A stretch of 64,000 nt of DNA, from contig NZ_CP113162.1 of NCBI RefSeq assembly GCF_029030725.1, forward strand, positions 2,044,501-2,108,500, given 5' to 3'. The position numbers were made by a program, and so were the translations under genes. This stretch comes from [Pseudomonas] carboxydohydrogena (GTDB taxonomy: Bacteria; Pseudomonadota; Alphaproteobacteria; Rhizobiales; Xanthobacteraceae). Shown piece by piece: positions 28,555 through 39,089 of the stretch. Positions within the stretch are counted from its first letter, which is position 1, and each line of letters begins with the position of its first letter. The notes beneath the pieces are model-generated. The model ran no database searches and was not told the origin of the DNA. It saw only the letters and a list, made by a program, of their open reading frames with translations.

Positions 28555-30309
28555 TCAGCCGTCGAAAACCTCGGTCGAGTCCCGGCGCGAGCGGGTCACC
28601 AGCGCGTGGTCGGGCTCGGGATCGCGGTCGCCATTGTCGCGAAAGCGGTTGGTGATCGGGTAGCGGCGGTCGCGGCCGAAGTTCTTGCGCGTCACTTTCA
28701 CACCCGGCGCGGCCTGCCTGCGCTTGTATTCCGCGAGGTTGAGCAGCCGGTCGATGCGCAGCACGGTGTCGCGCTCGAAGCCCTCCCCCACGATCTCGGC
28801 GACCGACATGTCGCGTTCGACGAGCCGCTCCAGAATGCCGTCGAGAATGTCGTAAGGCGGCAGCGAGTCCTGATCGGTCTGGTTCTCGCGCAACTCCGCC
28901 GTCGGCGGGCGCGCGATGATGCTGACCGGAATGACCTTGCCGGACGGGCCGAGCGCGCCTTCCGGCTTCCACGAATTGCGCAGCGAGGACAGGCGAAACA
29001 CTTCGGTCTTGTAGATATCCTTGATCGGGTTGAAGCCGCCGTTCATGTCGCCGTACAGCGTCGCGTAGCCGACCGACATTTCGGATTTGTTGCCGGTCGT
29101 CACCAGCATGTCGCCGAACTTGTTGGAGATCGCCATCAGCAGCACGCCGCGGGTGCGCGCCTGCAAATTCTCCTCGGTCACGTCGCGCGGTTTGCCCTTG
29201 AAAACATCCTTCAGGATGCCCTCGAAGCCATTCACGGCGGCGGCGATCGGCAGCACGTCATAACGGATGCCGAGACCGCGCGCGATCCGCGCCGCATCGT
29301 CGATCGACTCCTGCGCGGTGAAGCGGAACGGCAGCATCACGCCGCGTACGCGCTCGACGCCGATGGCATCGACCGCGATGGCAAGGCACAGCGCTGAATC
29401 GATGCCGCCGGAAACGCCGAGCAGCACGCCGGGAAAACCGTTCTTGCCGACATAGTCGCGCAATCCCAGAACGCAGGCGGCGTAGTCGGCGCGGTCGCCC
29501 TCGATCGGCGGCGCGGCCGGCCCCTTGCAGACCCATCCCTTCTCGCCCTTCGCCCACGTCAGCGTCGTGATGGCTTCCTCGAAACAGGGCAGCTGCGCCG
29601 CGAGCGAACGGTCGGCATTGAGCGCGAACGACGCGCCGTCGAACACCAGTTCGTCCTGACCGCCGACCTGATTGAGATAGACGAACGGCAGGCCGCTTTC
29701 GGTGATGCGCGCCACCGCCATCGACAGGCGGATGTCGTTCTTGCCGCGCGCGTAAGGCGAGCCGTTCGGCACGATCAGGATTTCGGCGCCGGTCTCGGCG
29801 AGGCATTCGACGACGTTCTCGTACTCCGCCGACTCCTCCATCCACGTGTCTTCGCAGATCGGCACGCCGACGCGCACGCCGCGAATGGTGAGCGGCCCCG
29901 CCGCAGGCCCCCGCGCGAAGATGCGCTTCTCGTCGAACACGCCGTAGTTCGGCAGGTTGGCCTTGAAGCGCAGACCGGCGATGCGCCCGCCATCCAAAAG
30001 CGCAACCGCGTTGTAGAGCTTGCCCTCCTCGACCCACGGCGTGCCGATCAGCACCGCCGGACCGCCATCGGAAGTCTCGCGCGCGAGCGTCTCGATCTCG
30101 GCGCGGCATCGCGCCTGAAACGAGGGCTTGAGGACGATGTCTTCCGGCGGATAGCCGCACAGGAAAAGCTCGGACAGCACCACGAGGGCGGCGCCATCCG
30201 CCGCCGCCTTCGCACGCGCGTCCCGCGCCCTGGCGGCGTTTCCGGCGATGTCTCCCACCGTCGGATTGAGCTGCGCCAGCGTTACTACGAATTTTGCGGA
30301 TTCAGTCAT
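28555..30309 (-). CDS. nadE: glutamine-dependent NAD+ synthetase
   Basis: This 584-residue two-domain enzyme has an N-terminal carbon-nitrogen hydrolase (nitrilase-like) glutaminase and a C-terminal NAD synthetase. In the first domain the acid is in LSELFLCGY and the nucleophile is the cysteine of VPICEDTW. The second domain has the PP-loop GVSGGIDSALCLAIA and the YNLAEYKRRQ-like C-terminal segment (LLNLAEYKRRQAAPG). It makes NAD+ from deamido-NAD+ using ammonia from glutamine. I start at 30309 (MTESAKFVV). It is transcribed after dgkA with a 61-base gap. Confidence 0.94.
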   Translation of the reverse strand: MTESAKFVVTLAQLNPTVGDIAGNAARARDARAKAAADGAALVVLSELFLCGYPPEDIVLKPSFQARCRAEIETLARETSDGGPAVLIGTPWVEEGKLYNAVALLDGGRIAGLRFKANLPNYGVFDEKRIFARGPAAGPLTIRGVRVGVPICEDTWMEESAEYENVVECLAETGAEILIVPNGSPYARGKNDIRLSMAVARITESGLPFVYLNQVGGQDELVFDGASFALNADRSLAAQLPCFEEAITTLTWAKGEKGWVCKGPAAPPIEGDRADYAACVLGLRDYVGKNGFPGVLLGVSGGIDSALCLAIAVDAIGVERVRGVMLPFRFTAQESIDDAARIARGLGIRYDVLPIAAAVNGFEGILKDVFKGKPRDVTEENLQARTRGVLLMAISNKFGDMLVTTGNKSEMSVGYATLYGDMNGGFNPIKDIYKTEVFRLSSLRNSWKPEGALGPSGKVIPVSIIARPPTAELRENQTDQDSLPPYDILDGILERLVERDMSVAEIVGEGFERDTVLRIDRLLNLAEYKRRQAAPGVKVTRKNFGRDRRYPITNRFRDNGDRDPEPDHALVTRSRRDSTEVFDG

Positions 30310-30370
30310 GGGCCTGTTGTAGCCCGCACCGCGCGGCTTCCGCAATTGCGGGCTTTGCGGCGCATGTCAA

Positions 30371-30724
30371 TCAGATGACCCCGATCCGCTCGGCGATGGC
30401 GAACAGCCACGTCAAACCGGCGATGGCGAGCATGACGCCGACCGCGGCCGATCCCATGTCCTTGACCCGGCCGATCTGCGGGTCGTGATCCAGCGTCAGA
30501 CGATCGGCCAGCTTCTCGATCGCGGTGTTGAGGAGCTCCACCACAAGCACGAGGAGGACGACAACCACCAATTCCACCTTGCGCGCGGACGTGACCCCGA
30601 CCAGCCACGACAAGGGAAACGATGCGACCAGCGCGACAACCTCCTCGCGGATCGCCTGTTCGGAGCGAAACGCGAAGAGAAGCCCGTTAAGGCTGTTGAT
30701 GGTCGCGCGCCAGACGCGCAGCAC
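30371..30724 (-). CDS. dgkA: diacylglycerol kinase
   Basis: This 117-residue integral membrane kinase has three transmembrane helices and the catalytic core typical of DgkA: ELLNTAIEKLADR with the acidic/asparagine site, and the KDMGSAAVGVML segment. It phosphorylates diacylglycerol to phosphatidate, recycling the by-product of membrane-derived glycan or lipid modification. It starts one base after the aroG stop, so it is cotranscribed with the DAHP synthase gene; the pairing has no obvious metabolic sense. Confidence 0.92.
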   Translation of the reverse strand: MLRVWRATINSLNGLLFAFRSEQAIREEVVALVASFPLSWLVGVTSARKVELVVVVLLVLVVELLNTAIEKLADRLTLDHDPQIGRVKDMGSAAVGVMLAIAGLTWLFAIAERIGVI

Positions 30725-30725
30725 G

Positions 30726-32114
30726 TCAGAGGCCAGCCACCGCAGGCAGCGGTTGCGCCTTGCGCTCCCGGCCCTGCTTGAGGAATTCCGCGATCAGGAA
30801 TGCCATGTCGATGGACTGTTCGGCATTCAGGCGCGGATCGCAGACCGTGTGGTAACGGTCGTTGAGATCCTCGTCGGTGATGGCGCGCGCGCCGCCGATG
30901 CACTCGGTGACGTCCTGACCGGTCATCTCCAGATGCACGCCGCCGGCATGGGTGCCTTCCGCCGCGTGAACCTCGAAGAACGACTTCAGTTCGGACAGGA
31001 TGCGGTCGAACGGCCGCGTCTTGTAGCCACTGGTCGAGGTGATGGTGTTGCCGTGCATCGGATCGCACGACCATACCACCGCCTTGCCTTCGCGCTGCAC
31101 CGCGCGGATGAAGTGCGGCAGCGTGTCGCCGACCTTGTCCGCGCCCGAGCGGTTGATGAGCGTCAGGCGGCCCGGCTCGTTATCCGGGTTGAGGATGTCG
31201 ATCAGCTTCAGGAGTTCGTCCGGCTTCAGCGACGGGCCGCACTTCAGGCCGATCGGATTCTTGATGCCACGGAAATACTCGACATGCCCGTGGTCGAGCT
31301 GGCGTGTGCGGTCGCCGACCCAGAGCATGTGCCCGGAGGTCGCGTACCAGTCGCCGGTGGTGGAATCGACGCGCGTCAACGCCTGCTCGTAGCCGAGCAG
31401 CAGCGCCTCGTGGCTGGTGTAGAACTCGGTCGCGCGCAATTCCGGATGGCTCTCGAGATTGAGGCCGCAGGCGCGCATGAAGTTCAGCGCGTCGGAAATG
31501 CGGTCCGCCAATTCCTTGTAGCGGCGCGACTGCTGCGAATCTTTCACGAAGCCGAGCATCCACTGATGCACGCTGCCAAGATTGGCGAAGCCGCCGGTCG
31601 CGAACGCGCGCAGCAGGTTGAGCGTCGCCGCCGACTGCCGGTAGGCCGCAAGCTGACGGCGCGGATCGGGCACCCGCGCTTCCGCCGTGAAGGCGATGTC
31701 GTTGACGATGTCGCCGCGATAGCTCGGCAGCTCAACGCCGTTGATCTTCTCGGTCGGCGAGGAACGCGGCTTGGCGAACTGACCGGCGATACGGCCGACC
31801 TTCACCACCGGCAGCGCACCGGCATAGGTCAGCACCACCGCCATTTGCAGGAAGACGCGGAAGAAGTCGCGGATGTTGTTGGCGCCATGCTCGGCGAAGC
31901 TCTCGGCGCAATCGCCGCCCTGCAACAGGAAGGCTTCGCCGGCGGCCACGCGGGCCAGCGACTTCTTCAGGTTGCGCGCCTCGCCCGCAAAAACCAGAGG
32001 CGGAAAGGTCGCAAGCTGCCCCTCGACATCCGCCAACGCCTTCGCGTCCGGATATTCCGGCACCTGCAACACCGGTTTCTTGCGCCAGCTATCGGGCGTC
32101 CACCGCTCAGCCAT
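30726..32114 (-). CDS. aroG: class II 3-deoxy-7-phosphoheptulonate synthase
   Basis: This 462-residue plant-type (class II) DAHP synthase makes the first intermediate of the shikimate pathway from phosphoenolpyruvate and erythrose 4-phosphate. Characteristic segments are the N-terminal [19 protein letters not shown], the metal cysteine in [11 protein letters not shown], and the later [11 protein letters not shown]. It shares no similarity with the class I enzymes of E. coli. Many Rhizobiales rely on this type alone. It is the first gene of a unit with dgkA. Confidence 0.94.
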   Translation of the reverse strand: MAERWTPDSWRKKPVLQVPEYPDAKALADVEGQLATFPPLVFAGEARNLKKSLARVAAGEAFLLQGGDCAESFAEHGANNIRDFFRVFLQMAVVLTYAGALPVVKVGRIAGQFAKPRSSPTEKINGVELPSYRGDIVNDIAFTAEARVPDPRRQLAAYRQSAATLNLLRAFATGGFANLGSVHQWMLGFVKDSQQSRRYKELADRISDALNFMRACGLNLESHPELRATEFYTSHEALLLGYEQALTRVDSTTGDWYATSGHMLWVGDRTRQLDHGHVEYFRGIKNPIGLKCGPSLKPDELLKLIDILNPDNEPGRLTLINRSGADKVGDTLPHFIRAVQREGKAVVWSCDPMHGNTITSTSGYKTRPFDRILSELKSFFEVHAAEGTHAGGVHLEMTGQDVTECIGGARAITDEDLNDRYHTVCDPRLNAEQSIDMAFLIAEFLKQGRERKAQPLPAVAGL

Positions 32115-32311
32115 AATCGAAAACTCCTGCCTGATCGTCCCATGATCGGCCGGGGCTTATATACACAGCCCATGGTCCGCTTTCCACCCGCAATTCGTCC
32201 TGTCTGGTCAACCAGTTAAGCGGGGGTCCGCGCCCTGCCCGGTCTTGAGCGGAATCCTGGCGCGAAAAGGCCGCCGCCAGTTAGGGACCGGCGGCGGCCT
32301 TGCGATCACCT

Positions 32312-32400
32312 GTCATTCCGGGAGGCGGCAAAGCCGCAGACCCGGAATCCAGAACGTCCGGATTCCGGGATCGCTCGCTTTGCTCGCGCCCCGGAATGAC
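32312..32400. repeat. structured intergenic repeat element
   Basis: This 89-base element is bounded by an 11-bp perfect inverted repeat (GTCATTCCGGG at 32312-32322, CCCGGAATGAC at 32390-32400). Inside are two hairpins: GCGGC/GCCGC (32325-32337) and CCCGGAATCC/GGATTCCGGG (32341-32369). The outline is a three-branched fold. Elements starting with GTCATTCCGGG are common between genes in Bradyrhizobium-type genomes, as I recall. It lies six bases after the stop of the propeller gene and could end its transcript. Only one copy is in this window. Confidence 0.75.
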
Positions 32401-32406
32401 TCGTCG

Positions 32407-33564
32407 TCAGTCGGCGATGCGGATGCCCGCCGGACCGTTCACCTTCAGCGAGGCGCTCTTTTTCAGCTTCTTGCCGTCGAAGTCGAACACCATGATCTCG
32501 TTCTCGATCATGCACTGGACCAGCACCTTCCTGGCATCCTTGTTGAAGGTCACGCCCTGGCACCAGTGGCCGACATTCGTCTGCGTCACGAAGGACAGCT
32601 TCTTGTCCTTGAGGCGATAGATCTTCAGGAAGCCGTGGTCATTATAGATCGGCGCGGACCTGGACTTGTTCGAGCCGTTCATGACCGCAAGCGCAAGATA
32701 CTGCCCGTCGCGCGAAAGCGTCATCCCCTCGGGCGTCGGGCCGACGGTAACCGCATCGATGGTGCGCGGCGGATTGGCCTTCACGTCGATGATGCTCACC
32801 GTGTCGTCATCGCCGTTGCCGTTGTTGAGGCCGAGATCGGCCACCACCGCCACGTCGCCCTTCGGCGACATGTTGATGCCGTAGGGCCGCAGACCCGCGC
32901 CGACATCGCGTTTGGTGTATTCGACCTTGTCGCCGTCGATCTTCAGCACCGACACCTTGTTGTCGCCGTCGCGGGTGACGAAAGCGAGCTTGCCGTCCGG
33001 GGTGAACGCCACCGCGCAGGGACCGGATTTCGGCGCGCCGAAATCGACCTTGCCGGCGGGCGTCAGCGTCTTGCCGCTGATCTTGAAGATCGAGACGGTG
33101 CCATCATTGCGATTGGCGACGAGCGCCAGATTTCCCGCGGGATTGATGGTGACGCCCGCAGCACCCGGACCTGCTTCCAGCGTCGCGGTCACGACCGGCG
33201 GCTTCGCCTTGAGGTCGATCACCGAGAGCCTGTTATCGGGCACGACCTTCTTGCTCTCGGCATCGACCTTCATCGCGCCGGTGACAAGCGCGATCGATTC
33301 ATCCCTGGCGATGGCGACGCTGGTCGGCGGTCCCACCGCGCTGGCGGGCGCGGCCACCTCGCCGATGATCTTCGGCGGCGTCTGGTTGAGATCGATGATG
33401 GACACGGAATCCGCCACGAGCGGATTGCGCATCTCGGGCTTGCCGTCATTCAGCGCCGATTTGCCGTCATTGGCGGACACGGCGATCTGGGCCGTCGCCG
33501 CCACCGGCGTCAGCAACGCAAGCGCCACGACGAGGGCGCAGGTCTGCGGTACTCGATGAACCAT
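32407..33564 (-). CDS. secreted YncE/YVTN beta-propeller protein
   Basis: This 385-residue protein has a signal peptide (residues 1-27, with LALLTPVAATAQ) followed by a set of repeated blades of about 45-50 residues. The blades carry motifs such as PDGKLAFVTRDGDNKVSVLKI and GDVAVVADLGLNNGN..DTVSIIDV, typical of YVTN/YncE propellers. The start ATG at 33564 precedes the signal. Such proteins bind ligands or DNA in the periplasm or act as dehydrogenase-like scaffolds; no catalytic motif is visible. It ends six bases upstream of the structured repeat at 32312-32400. Confidence 0.82.
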   Translation of the reverse strand: MVHRVPQTCALVVALALLTPVAATAQIAVSANDGKSALNDGKPEMRNPLVADSVSIIDLNQTPPKIIGEVAAPASAVGPPTSVAIARDESIALVTGAMKVDAESKKVVPDNRLSVIDLKAKPPVVTATLEAGPGAAGVTINPAGNLALVANRNDGTVSIFKISGKTLTPAGKVDFGAPKSGPCAVAFTPDGKLAFVTRDGDNKVSVLKIDGDKVEYTKRDVGAGLRPYGINMSPKGDVAVVADLGLNNGNGDDDTVSIIDVKANPPRTIDAVTVGPTPEGMTLSRDGQYLALAVMNGSNKSRSAPIYNDHGFLKIYRLKDKKLSFVTQTNVGHWCQGVTFNKDARKVLVQCMIENEIMVFDFDGKKLKKSASLKVNGPAGIRIAD

Positions 33565-33679
33565 GGATGTTCTCTCCCCCCGGTGTTTTTTGAGCAAGCC
33601 GGTACCCGGGCAGCCCCGGCCTGACAATGCAGCTAACACCGTCGCGGGTAAATTCGTCCACTACGAAGTTGGTCGGGAG

Positions 33680-35065
33680 TTATTCCGCCGCTTGCCGCAC
33701 ATGCCGCGCCGTGGGCGTGCGCATGGTGACGAGTTCTTCGGCGCTCGTCGGATGCAAGGCCATGGTGGCGTCGAAGTCGGCCTTGGTCGCCTTCATCCTG
33801 ATGGCGATGGCCACCACCTGCGTCAATTCGGCAGCTTCGGGGCCGACGATATGGCAGCCGAGAACGCGATCCGTGGAGCCATCGACAATAAGCTTCATCA
33901 GCACGCGGCTTTCGCTGCCGGACATCGTCGCCTTGATCGGGCGGAAATCGACCTTGTAGATATCGACGCGGTCATACCGCGCCCGTGCCGCCTCTTCGGT
34001 GAGCCCCACCGTGCCGACCTGCGGCTGCGAGAACACCGCGGTCGGAATGCTGTCGTGATCGACCACGACCGGCTTGTGGCCGAACACCGTGTCGGCGAAG
34101 GCGTGCCCTTCCCTGATCGCCACCGGCGTCAGGTTGATGCGATGGGTGACGTCTCCCACCGCATAGATGTGCGCAACATTGGTGCGCGAATGCTCATCGA
34201 CAGCGATGCCGCCGTTGGCGGGGTTGAGCGAAACGCCGGCCTTTTCCAGCCCCAGCCCGTTGACGCAAGGATGACGGCCGATGGCGAACATCACCTGATC
34301 GGCGGCGACGCTGGAACCGTTCGACAGATGCGCGGTGAAAGTGTCGCCGTGGCGTTCCACGCGATCGACCGTGCAGGAGGTCAGAAGCGTGACGCCCGCC
34401 TTCTCCATCTCGCCACGGACATGCCTGCGCACATCTTCGTCGAAGCCGCGCAGGATGTTGTCGCCGCGATAGATCAGCGTCACGTCCACGCCGAGGCCGT
34501 TGAAGATCGAGGCGAACTCGAGCGCGATATAGCCGCCGCCCTGGATGACGATGCGTTCGGGGAATTTCTCCAGATGGAAAACCTCGTTCGAGGAAATCAC
34601 ATGCTCGATGCCGGGAATCGCCGCGCCATGATTGGGCATGCCGCCGGTCGCGATCAGGACGTGTTCGGCTGTGACCTTTTCGCCGGTCGAGAGCCGCAGC
34701 GTGTGCGGGTCCTCGAACACCGCGCGCGCCTTCACCGTCCGCGCCCCGGCCTTTTCCAGATTGGTCGCATAGATGCCTTCGAGGCGCGCGATTTCCTTAT
34801 CCTTGTTGGCGATCAGGGTGGTCCAGTCAAAATTCGCTTCGGGAATGGTCCAGCCAAACCCGGCGGCGTCCTTCACCTCGGTCGAGACCAGCGAGGCCAG
34901 CATCATCAGCTTCTTCGGCACGCAGCCGCGGATCACGCAGGTGCCGCCGAAGCGATATTCCTCGGCGATCATGACACGCGCGCCATAACCGGCGGCGATG
35001 CGGGCCGCGCGGACGCCGCCGGAGCCGCCCCCGATCACAAACAGATCGACGTCGAAGTTTGTCAT
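33680..35065 (-). CDS. gor: glutathione-disulfide reductase
   Basis: This 461-residue flavoenzyme reduces glutathione disulfide with NADPH. The redox-active disulfide is C43/C48 in GGTCVIRGCVPKKL. The FAD site is LFVIGGGSGGVRAARIAA, and the NADPH site is IQGGGYIALEFASIFNGLG. The C-terminal active-site histidine is in LHPTSAEELVT. I start at 35065 (MTNFDVDLF), where homology begins. Together with rpiA upstream on the same strand it fits an NADPH and pentose-phosphate theme. Confidence 0.94.
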   Translation of the reverse strand: MTNFDVDLFVIGGGSGGVRAARIAAGYGARVMIAEEYRFGGTCVIRGCVPKKLMMLASLVSTEVKDAAGFGWTIPEANFDWTTLIANKDKEIARLEGIYATNLEKAGARTVKARAVFEDPHTLRLSTGEKVTAEHVLIATGGMPNHGAAIPGIEHVISSNEVFHLEKFPERIVIQGGGYIALEFASIFNGLGVDVTLIYRGDNILRGFDEDVRRHVRGEMEKAGVTLLTSCTVDRVERHGDTFTAHLSNGSSVAADQVMFAIGRHPCVNGLGLEKAGVSLNPANGGIAVDEHSRTNVAHIYAVGDVTHRINLTPVAIREGHAFADTVFGHKPVVVDHDSIPTAVFSQPQVGTVGLTEEAARARYDRVDIYKVDFRPIKATMSGSESRVLMKLIVDGSTDRVLGCHIVGPEAAELTQVVAIAIRMKATKADFDATMALHPTSAEELVTMRTPTARHVRQAAE

Positions 35066-35128
35066 GTCCTGCCCGCGCGCCCGAAGCCGGTCATTCGCGG
35101 GCATGCCGCGATGACCGGTATATTGGCG

Positions 35129-35632
35129 TCAGATGGCCTTGCCGCGCGCCTTCATCTCGGCGCGGAACTTGTCGATGATCTTCTGGGAGAAAGTCTGCGC
35201 CCACTGATCCATGAAATTGCGCGAGGCTGCGAAGATCTGCGGCTCCTGCTCGATCACTTTCTTGCCGAGTGGCGACTTGTACCAGGCGGCGATATCCTTC
35301 AACTCCTGTTCGGAGAAGCGGGAGGCATAGATTTTTGCGATCTCGTCGCCGATCTCCTTCTCGCCACCGACGAGATCCTTCGCCACCTTGGGCGCGAGTT
35401 CGTTGAGATCCTTCTGATAGTTGAGGTTGCTCGATACGAGCGTCCCCTTGGCGCGCTCGACAAGGCTCGGCACGGCCTCCTTGTAGAGTTCCTCGATATG
35501 CTTGTCGGCAAGGATCTGCCTGGCGGTCGCAATCGCCGCCGGCGACGGGTTGGGATTCGACTGCGCGAGAGCCGGGCCTGCCATCACGCCGACAAAGCCA
35601 GCCGCCAGAAGGGCGTAAATCGTCTTCTTCAT
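35129..35632 (-). CDS. DUF2059 family secreted protein
   Basis: This 167-residue protein has a Sec signal peptide (MKKTIYALLAAGFVGVMAGP, cleaved near ALAQ) and a helical DUF2059 domain. The latter is recognised by the segment FSEQELKDIAAWYKSPLGKK and the following VIEQEP. Proteins of this family are periplasmic and uncharacterised. It lies 11 bases after rpiA and 63 bases before gor, all on the minus strand, so the three are probably one unit. Confidence 0.83.
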   Translation of the reverse strand: MKKTIYALLAAGFVGVMAGPALAQSNPNPSPAAIATARQILADKHIEELYKEAVPSLVERAKGTLVSSNLNYQKDLNELAPKVAKDLVGGEKEIGDEIAKIYASRFSEQELKDIAAWYKSPLGKKVIEQEPQIFAASRNFMDQWAQTFSQKIIDKFRAEMKARGKAI

Positions 35633-35643
35633 TTCAAAGCTCC

Positions 35644-36354
35644 TCAAACCCGGCCTGCCGGCCGATCAACGATACGAAGCCCCTGCGATCCGGCCAGAAT
35701 AACCGTCTTCGCAAGGCCGATGAACAATCCATGCTCCACCACACCGGGAATGGCGCTGAGCAGCGATGCAAGGCGCGGCGGGTCCGGGATGCGTCCCAGA
35801 TGAGCGTCCACGATCCAGTGGCCGCCATCGGTGACAAAAGCATGGCCATCCTTGCCCTGCCGGAGGCTTATTTCGCCCCCGACCCCGGCCTGTGCGAATG
35901 CCGCCGCCAGCGCATGGCGGGTCGCCCCGAGGCCGAACGGGATGACTTCCACCGGCAACGGAAACCGTCCGAGCGTGTCCACCCATTTGCTGTCATCGGA
36001 AATCACCACCATCCGCGCCGAGGCCGCCGCGACGATCTTCTCGCGCAAAAGCGCGCCGCCGCCGCCCTTGATGAGATTGAGCGAGGGGTCGATTTCGTCG
36101 GCGCCATCGACGGTCAGATCAAGATGGTCGATCTCGTCGAGCGTCGTCAGCGGCACGCCGCAGCGTTCGGCATCGGCCCGCGTCACCTCGGAAGTCGGCA
36201 CCCCGATCACGCGCAGGCCGTCACGCACGCGCTCGCCCAGCAATTCCACGAAATGCTTCGCCGTCGAGCCGGTGCCAAGGCCGAGTTGCATGCCGTTTTC
36301 GACATACGCCAGCGCCTGCGCGGCCGCGGCCCGTTTCAGTTCTTCCTTCGACAT
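35644..36354 (-). CDS. rpiA: ribose-5-phosphate isomerase A
   Basis: This 236-residue enzyme interconverts ribose 5-phosphate and ribulose 5-phosphate. It has the phosphate-binding [11 protein letters not shown], the catalytic DGADEIDP loop and the [12 protein letters not shown] segment with the catalytic glutamate and lysine. I start at 36354 ([11 protein letters not shown]), although an in-frame stretch extends upstream. It is divergent from gph across a 137-base gap, and it is the first gene of a likely rpiA-DUF2059-gor unit. Confidence 0.94.
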   Translation of the reverse strand: MSKEELKRAAAAQALAYVENGMQLGLGTGSTAKHFVELLGERVRDGLRVIGVPTSEVTRADAERCGVPLTTLDEIDHLDLTVDGADEIDPSLNLIKGGGGALLREKIVAAASARMVVISDDSKWVDTLGRFPLPVEVIPFGLGATRHALAAAFAQAGVGGEISLRQGKDGHAFVTDGGHWIVDAHLGRIPDPPRLASLLSAIPGVVEHGLFIGLAKTVILAGSQGLRIVDRPAGRV

Positions 36355-36491
36355 TGCGCCAGCACCCCCATCACCCGGACGGCGCGGCTTTCTACTCTCG
36401 ATTTGTCCCGAGGAACAGGGTTGCGCCCCCTGAAATCCGCTGATTTTTCCTGCCCCTTGCGCTGGCGGCGGCTGCGCGGTAGCGAACAATT

Positions 36492-37175
36492 ATGAGCAAT
36501 CTCCCCCTCATTGTTTTCGATCTCGACGGCACGCTGGTGGATAGCGCGCCGGACCTCGTGAATGCCCTGAACTTCGTGCTGGAGCGCGAGGGGCTGTCCC
36601 CCGTTCCGCTCGCACCGGCACGGAAAATGATCGGCGCCGGCGCGCGCGCCATGATCGATCGGGCGCTGGAAGCCGAGGGCCGCGTCTGCACACCCGATTA
36701 CGTTTCGAAAATGACCGACGATTTCATCGCGTTCTACGCCGATCACATCTCCGACAATACGCGCCCGTTTGAAGGCACCGAAGCCGCGCTCGACGAACTC
36801 GCACACCGGGGGCACCGGCTCGCCGTCTGCACGAACAAGCTCGAGTGGCTGTCCAACCGGCTGCTCAACAACCTGAACATGAGCGCGCGCTTCGCTGCGA
36901 TCTGCGGCGCGGATACTTTCGGTGTCCAGAAACCCGACCCCGCCATCCTGCGCCAGACCATCGCCCGCGCGGGCGGCACTCCGGCGGCCGCGATCATGGT
37001 CGGCGATTCCGGGGCCGACATCGGCGTCGCCAAACGCGCCGGCGTTCCCGTCATCGCCGTCGATTTCGGCTACACGCCGATCGCGGTGAAGGATCTCGAC
37101 CCCGACCGGCTGATCTCCCACATGCGCGATCTTCCGGCTACGGTGACGGACCTGCTTGTTGCCGCAAGTAATTGA
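36492..37175 (+). CDS. gph: phosphoglycolate phosphatase (HAD superfamily)
   Basis: This 227-residue HAD hydrolase has motif I FDLDGTLVDSAPD with the nucleophilic aspartate, motif II in VCTNK, and motif III/IV in KPDPAIL and MVGDSGADIG. Its cap domain and the family pattern match Gph, which removes 2-phosphoglycolate formed by DNA repair or by Rubisco. Other small phosphate esters are possible substrates. The stop codon lies inside the FixK/FNR-type box at 37172-37185. Confidence 0.87.
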   Translation: MSNLPLIVFDLDGTLVDSAPDLVNALNFVLEREGLSPVPLAPARKMIGAGARAMIDRALEAEGRVCTPDYVSKMTDDFIAFYADHISDNTRPFEGTEAALDELAHRGHRLAVCTNKLEWLSNRLLNNLNMSARFAAICGADTFGVQKPDPAILRQTIARAGGTPAAAIMVGDSGADIGVAKRAGVPVIAVDFGYTPIAVKDLDPDRLISHMRDLPATVTDLLVAASN

Positions 37176-37185
37176 TATAGATCAA
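37172..37185. promoter_or_regulatory. FixK/FNR-type box TTGATATAGATCAA
   Basis: This is a perfect match to the FNR/FixK consensus (TTGAT, four bases, ATCAA), and the symmetry extends to AATTGAT/ATCAATT. It overlaps the gph stop codon and lies 158 bases before the lipoprotein start, so it would place a promoter for the lipoprotein and perhaps for moaA beyond it. It is the only such box found in the window. Confidence 0.65.
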
Positions 37186-37342
37186 TTTTAGGTCGCACCT
37201 TCAGAAGTCGCATTAACCGCGTCTGTTAAGATGCCGCGCCGTCCGGTTGCGCTCATATGCCGCGACCCCTATGCTTGTTGGCGGGGATTGTGTGCTTGGC
37301 CGTGGGGATCGTGTGCCAGCCACATCAAAAACGGATGTATCC

Positions 37343-37786
37343 ATGCGTGTTGTTCTCATCGTTGCGGCAGGGCTCAGCCTTGCAGGCTGCTCCTCCACGG
37401 ATTTGTTCAAATCCACGCCGCCGCAGGTGACCCTGCAACTGGATTCCACGCCTCCAGGGGCCGATGCGACGACATCCGTCGGGCCGGGATGTAAAACACC
37501 CTGTTCCGTACAGGTCCCGGCGGGAGAGAATTTCACCGTGACCTACGCGCTGGCGAAATATCAGCCCGCGACCATGGAGGTCACGGTCGTCAAGCAGTCC
37601 GGCGCCGATCCGATCCTCGACCCGAACCCGGTGGTCGCCGAGCTTCAGCCCGCCACCCCGCCCAAGAAGCCGAAACGCAAGCCGCATCCGAAACCGAAGG
37701 CGGCGGCTCCCGCGGCCCAGCCCGCACCTGCCGCGACCGCTTCACCGCCGCCCGCCGGCCTGTCGCCGTTCCCTCCGGTCCGCTGA
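37343..37786 (+). CDS. PEGA-like lipoprotein
   Basis: This 147-residue protein has a lipoprotein signal peptide with the lipobox LAGC (cysteine about residue 16). It is followed by one PEGA-type module of about 70 residues: QLDSTPPGADATTS, a GCKTPCSVQVPAGEN stretch with two cysteines, and YALAKYQPATMEVTV. The last 45 residues are Pro/Lys/Ala-rich, like a flexible linker that could span peptidoglycan. I start at 37343, just before the signal peptide. A perfect FixK/FNR-type box lies 158 bases upstream. Confidence 0.75.
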   Translation: MRVVLIVAAGLSLAGCSSTDLFKSTPPQVTLQLDSTPPGADATTSVGPGCKTPCSVQVPAGENFTVTYALAKYQPATMEVTVVKQSGADPILDPNPVVAELQPATPPKKPKRKPHPKPKAAAPAAQPAPAATASPPPAGLSPFPPVR

Positions 37787-37902
37787 ACCGTTCGGTCTAA
37801 AAAGCCCCCCTGCGTCGGATCGCCGATTGTGCCAGGCCCTTGCAGCGCCTAAATAAAGCAGGTTGCCCGGCCGTGAGGACGGGCGGCCTATGCTGGCGGA
37901 AC

Positions 37903-38934
<1,032 letters not shown>

Positions 38935-39089
38935 TATACCACCCCGATACCCCGGACATCTCCAAACTTCCAATTGACGCCAGCCTGAGGCGCTGATTGT
39001 GTGCCCCACTATTGTAGTGCCCGCAAGGTTGCCTGCTCCTATTGGAGCATAAGAAGCAACCGGCCGAGAGCATCTGGGGAATTAACAGA

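Noticed and set aside
30375-32219. Large plus-strand frame opposite aroG (564 codons)
   Set aside because: Shadow of the class II DAHP synthase and dgkA genes, whose signatures are clear.
37850-37902. Possible molybdenum cofactor riboswitch before moaA
   Set aside because: A GCCCGGCCGT...ACGGGC hairpin is present, but the conserved core of the Moco RNA motif is not seen and the leader is short.
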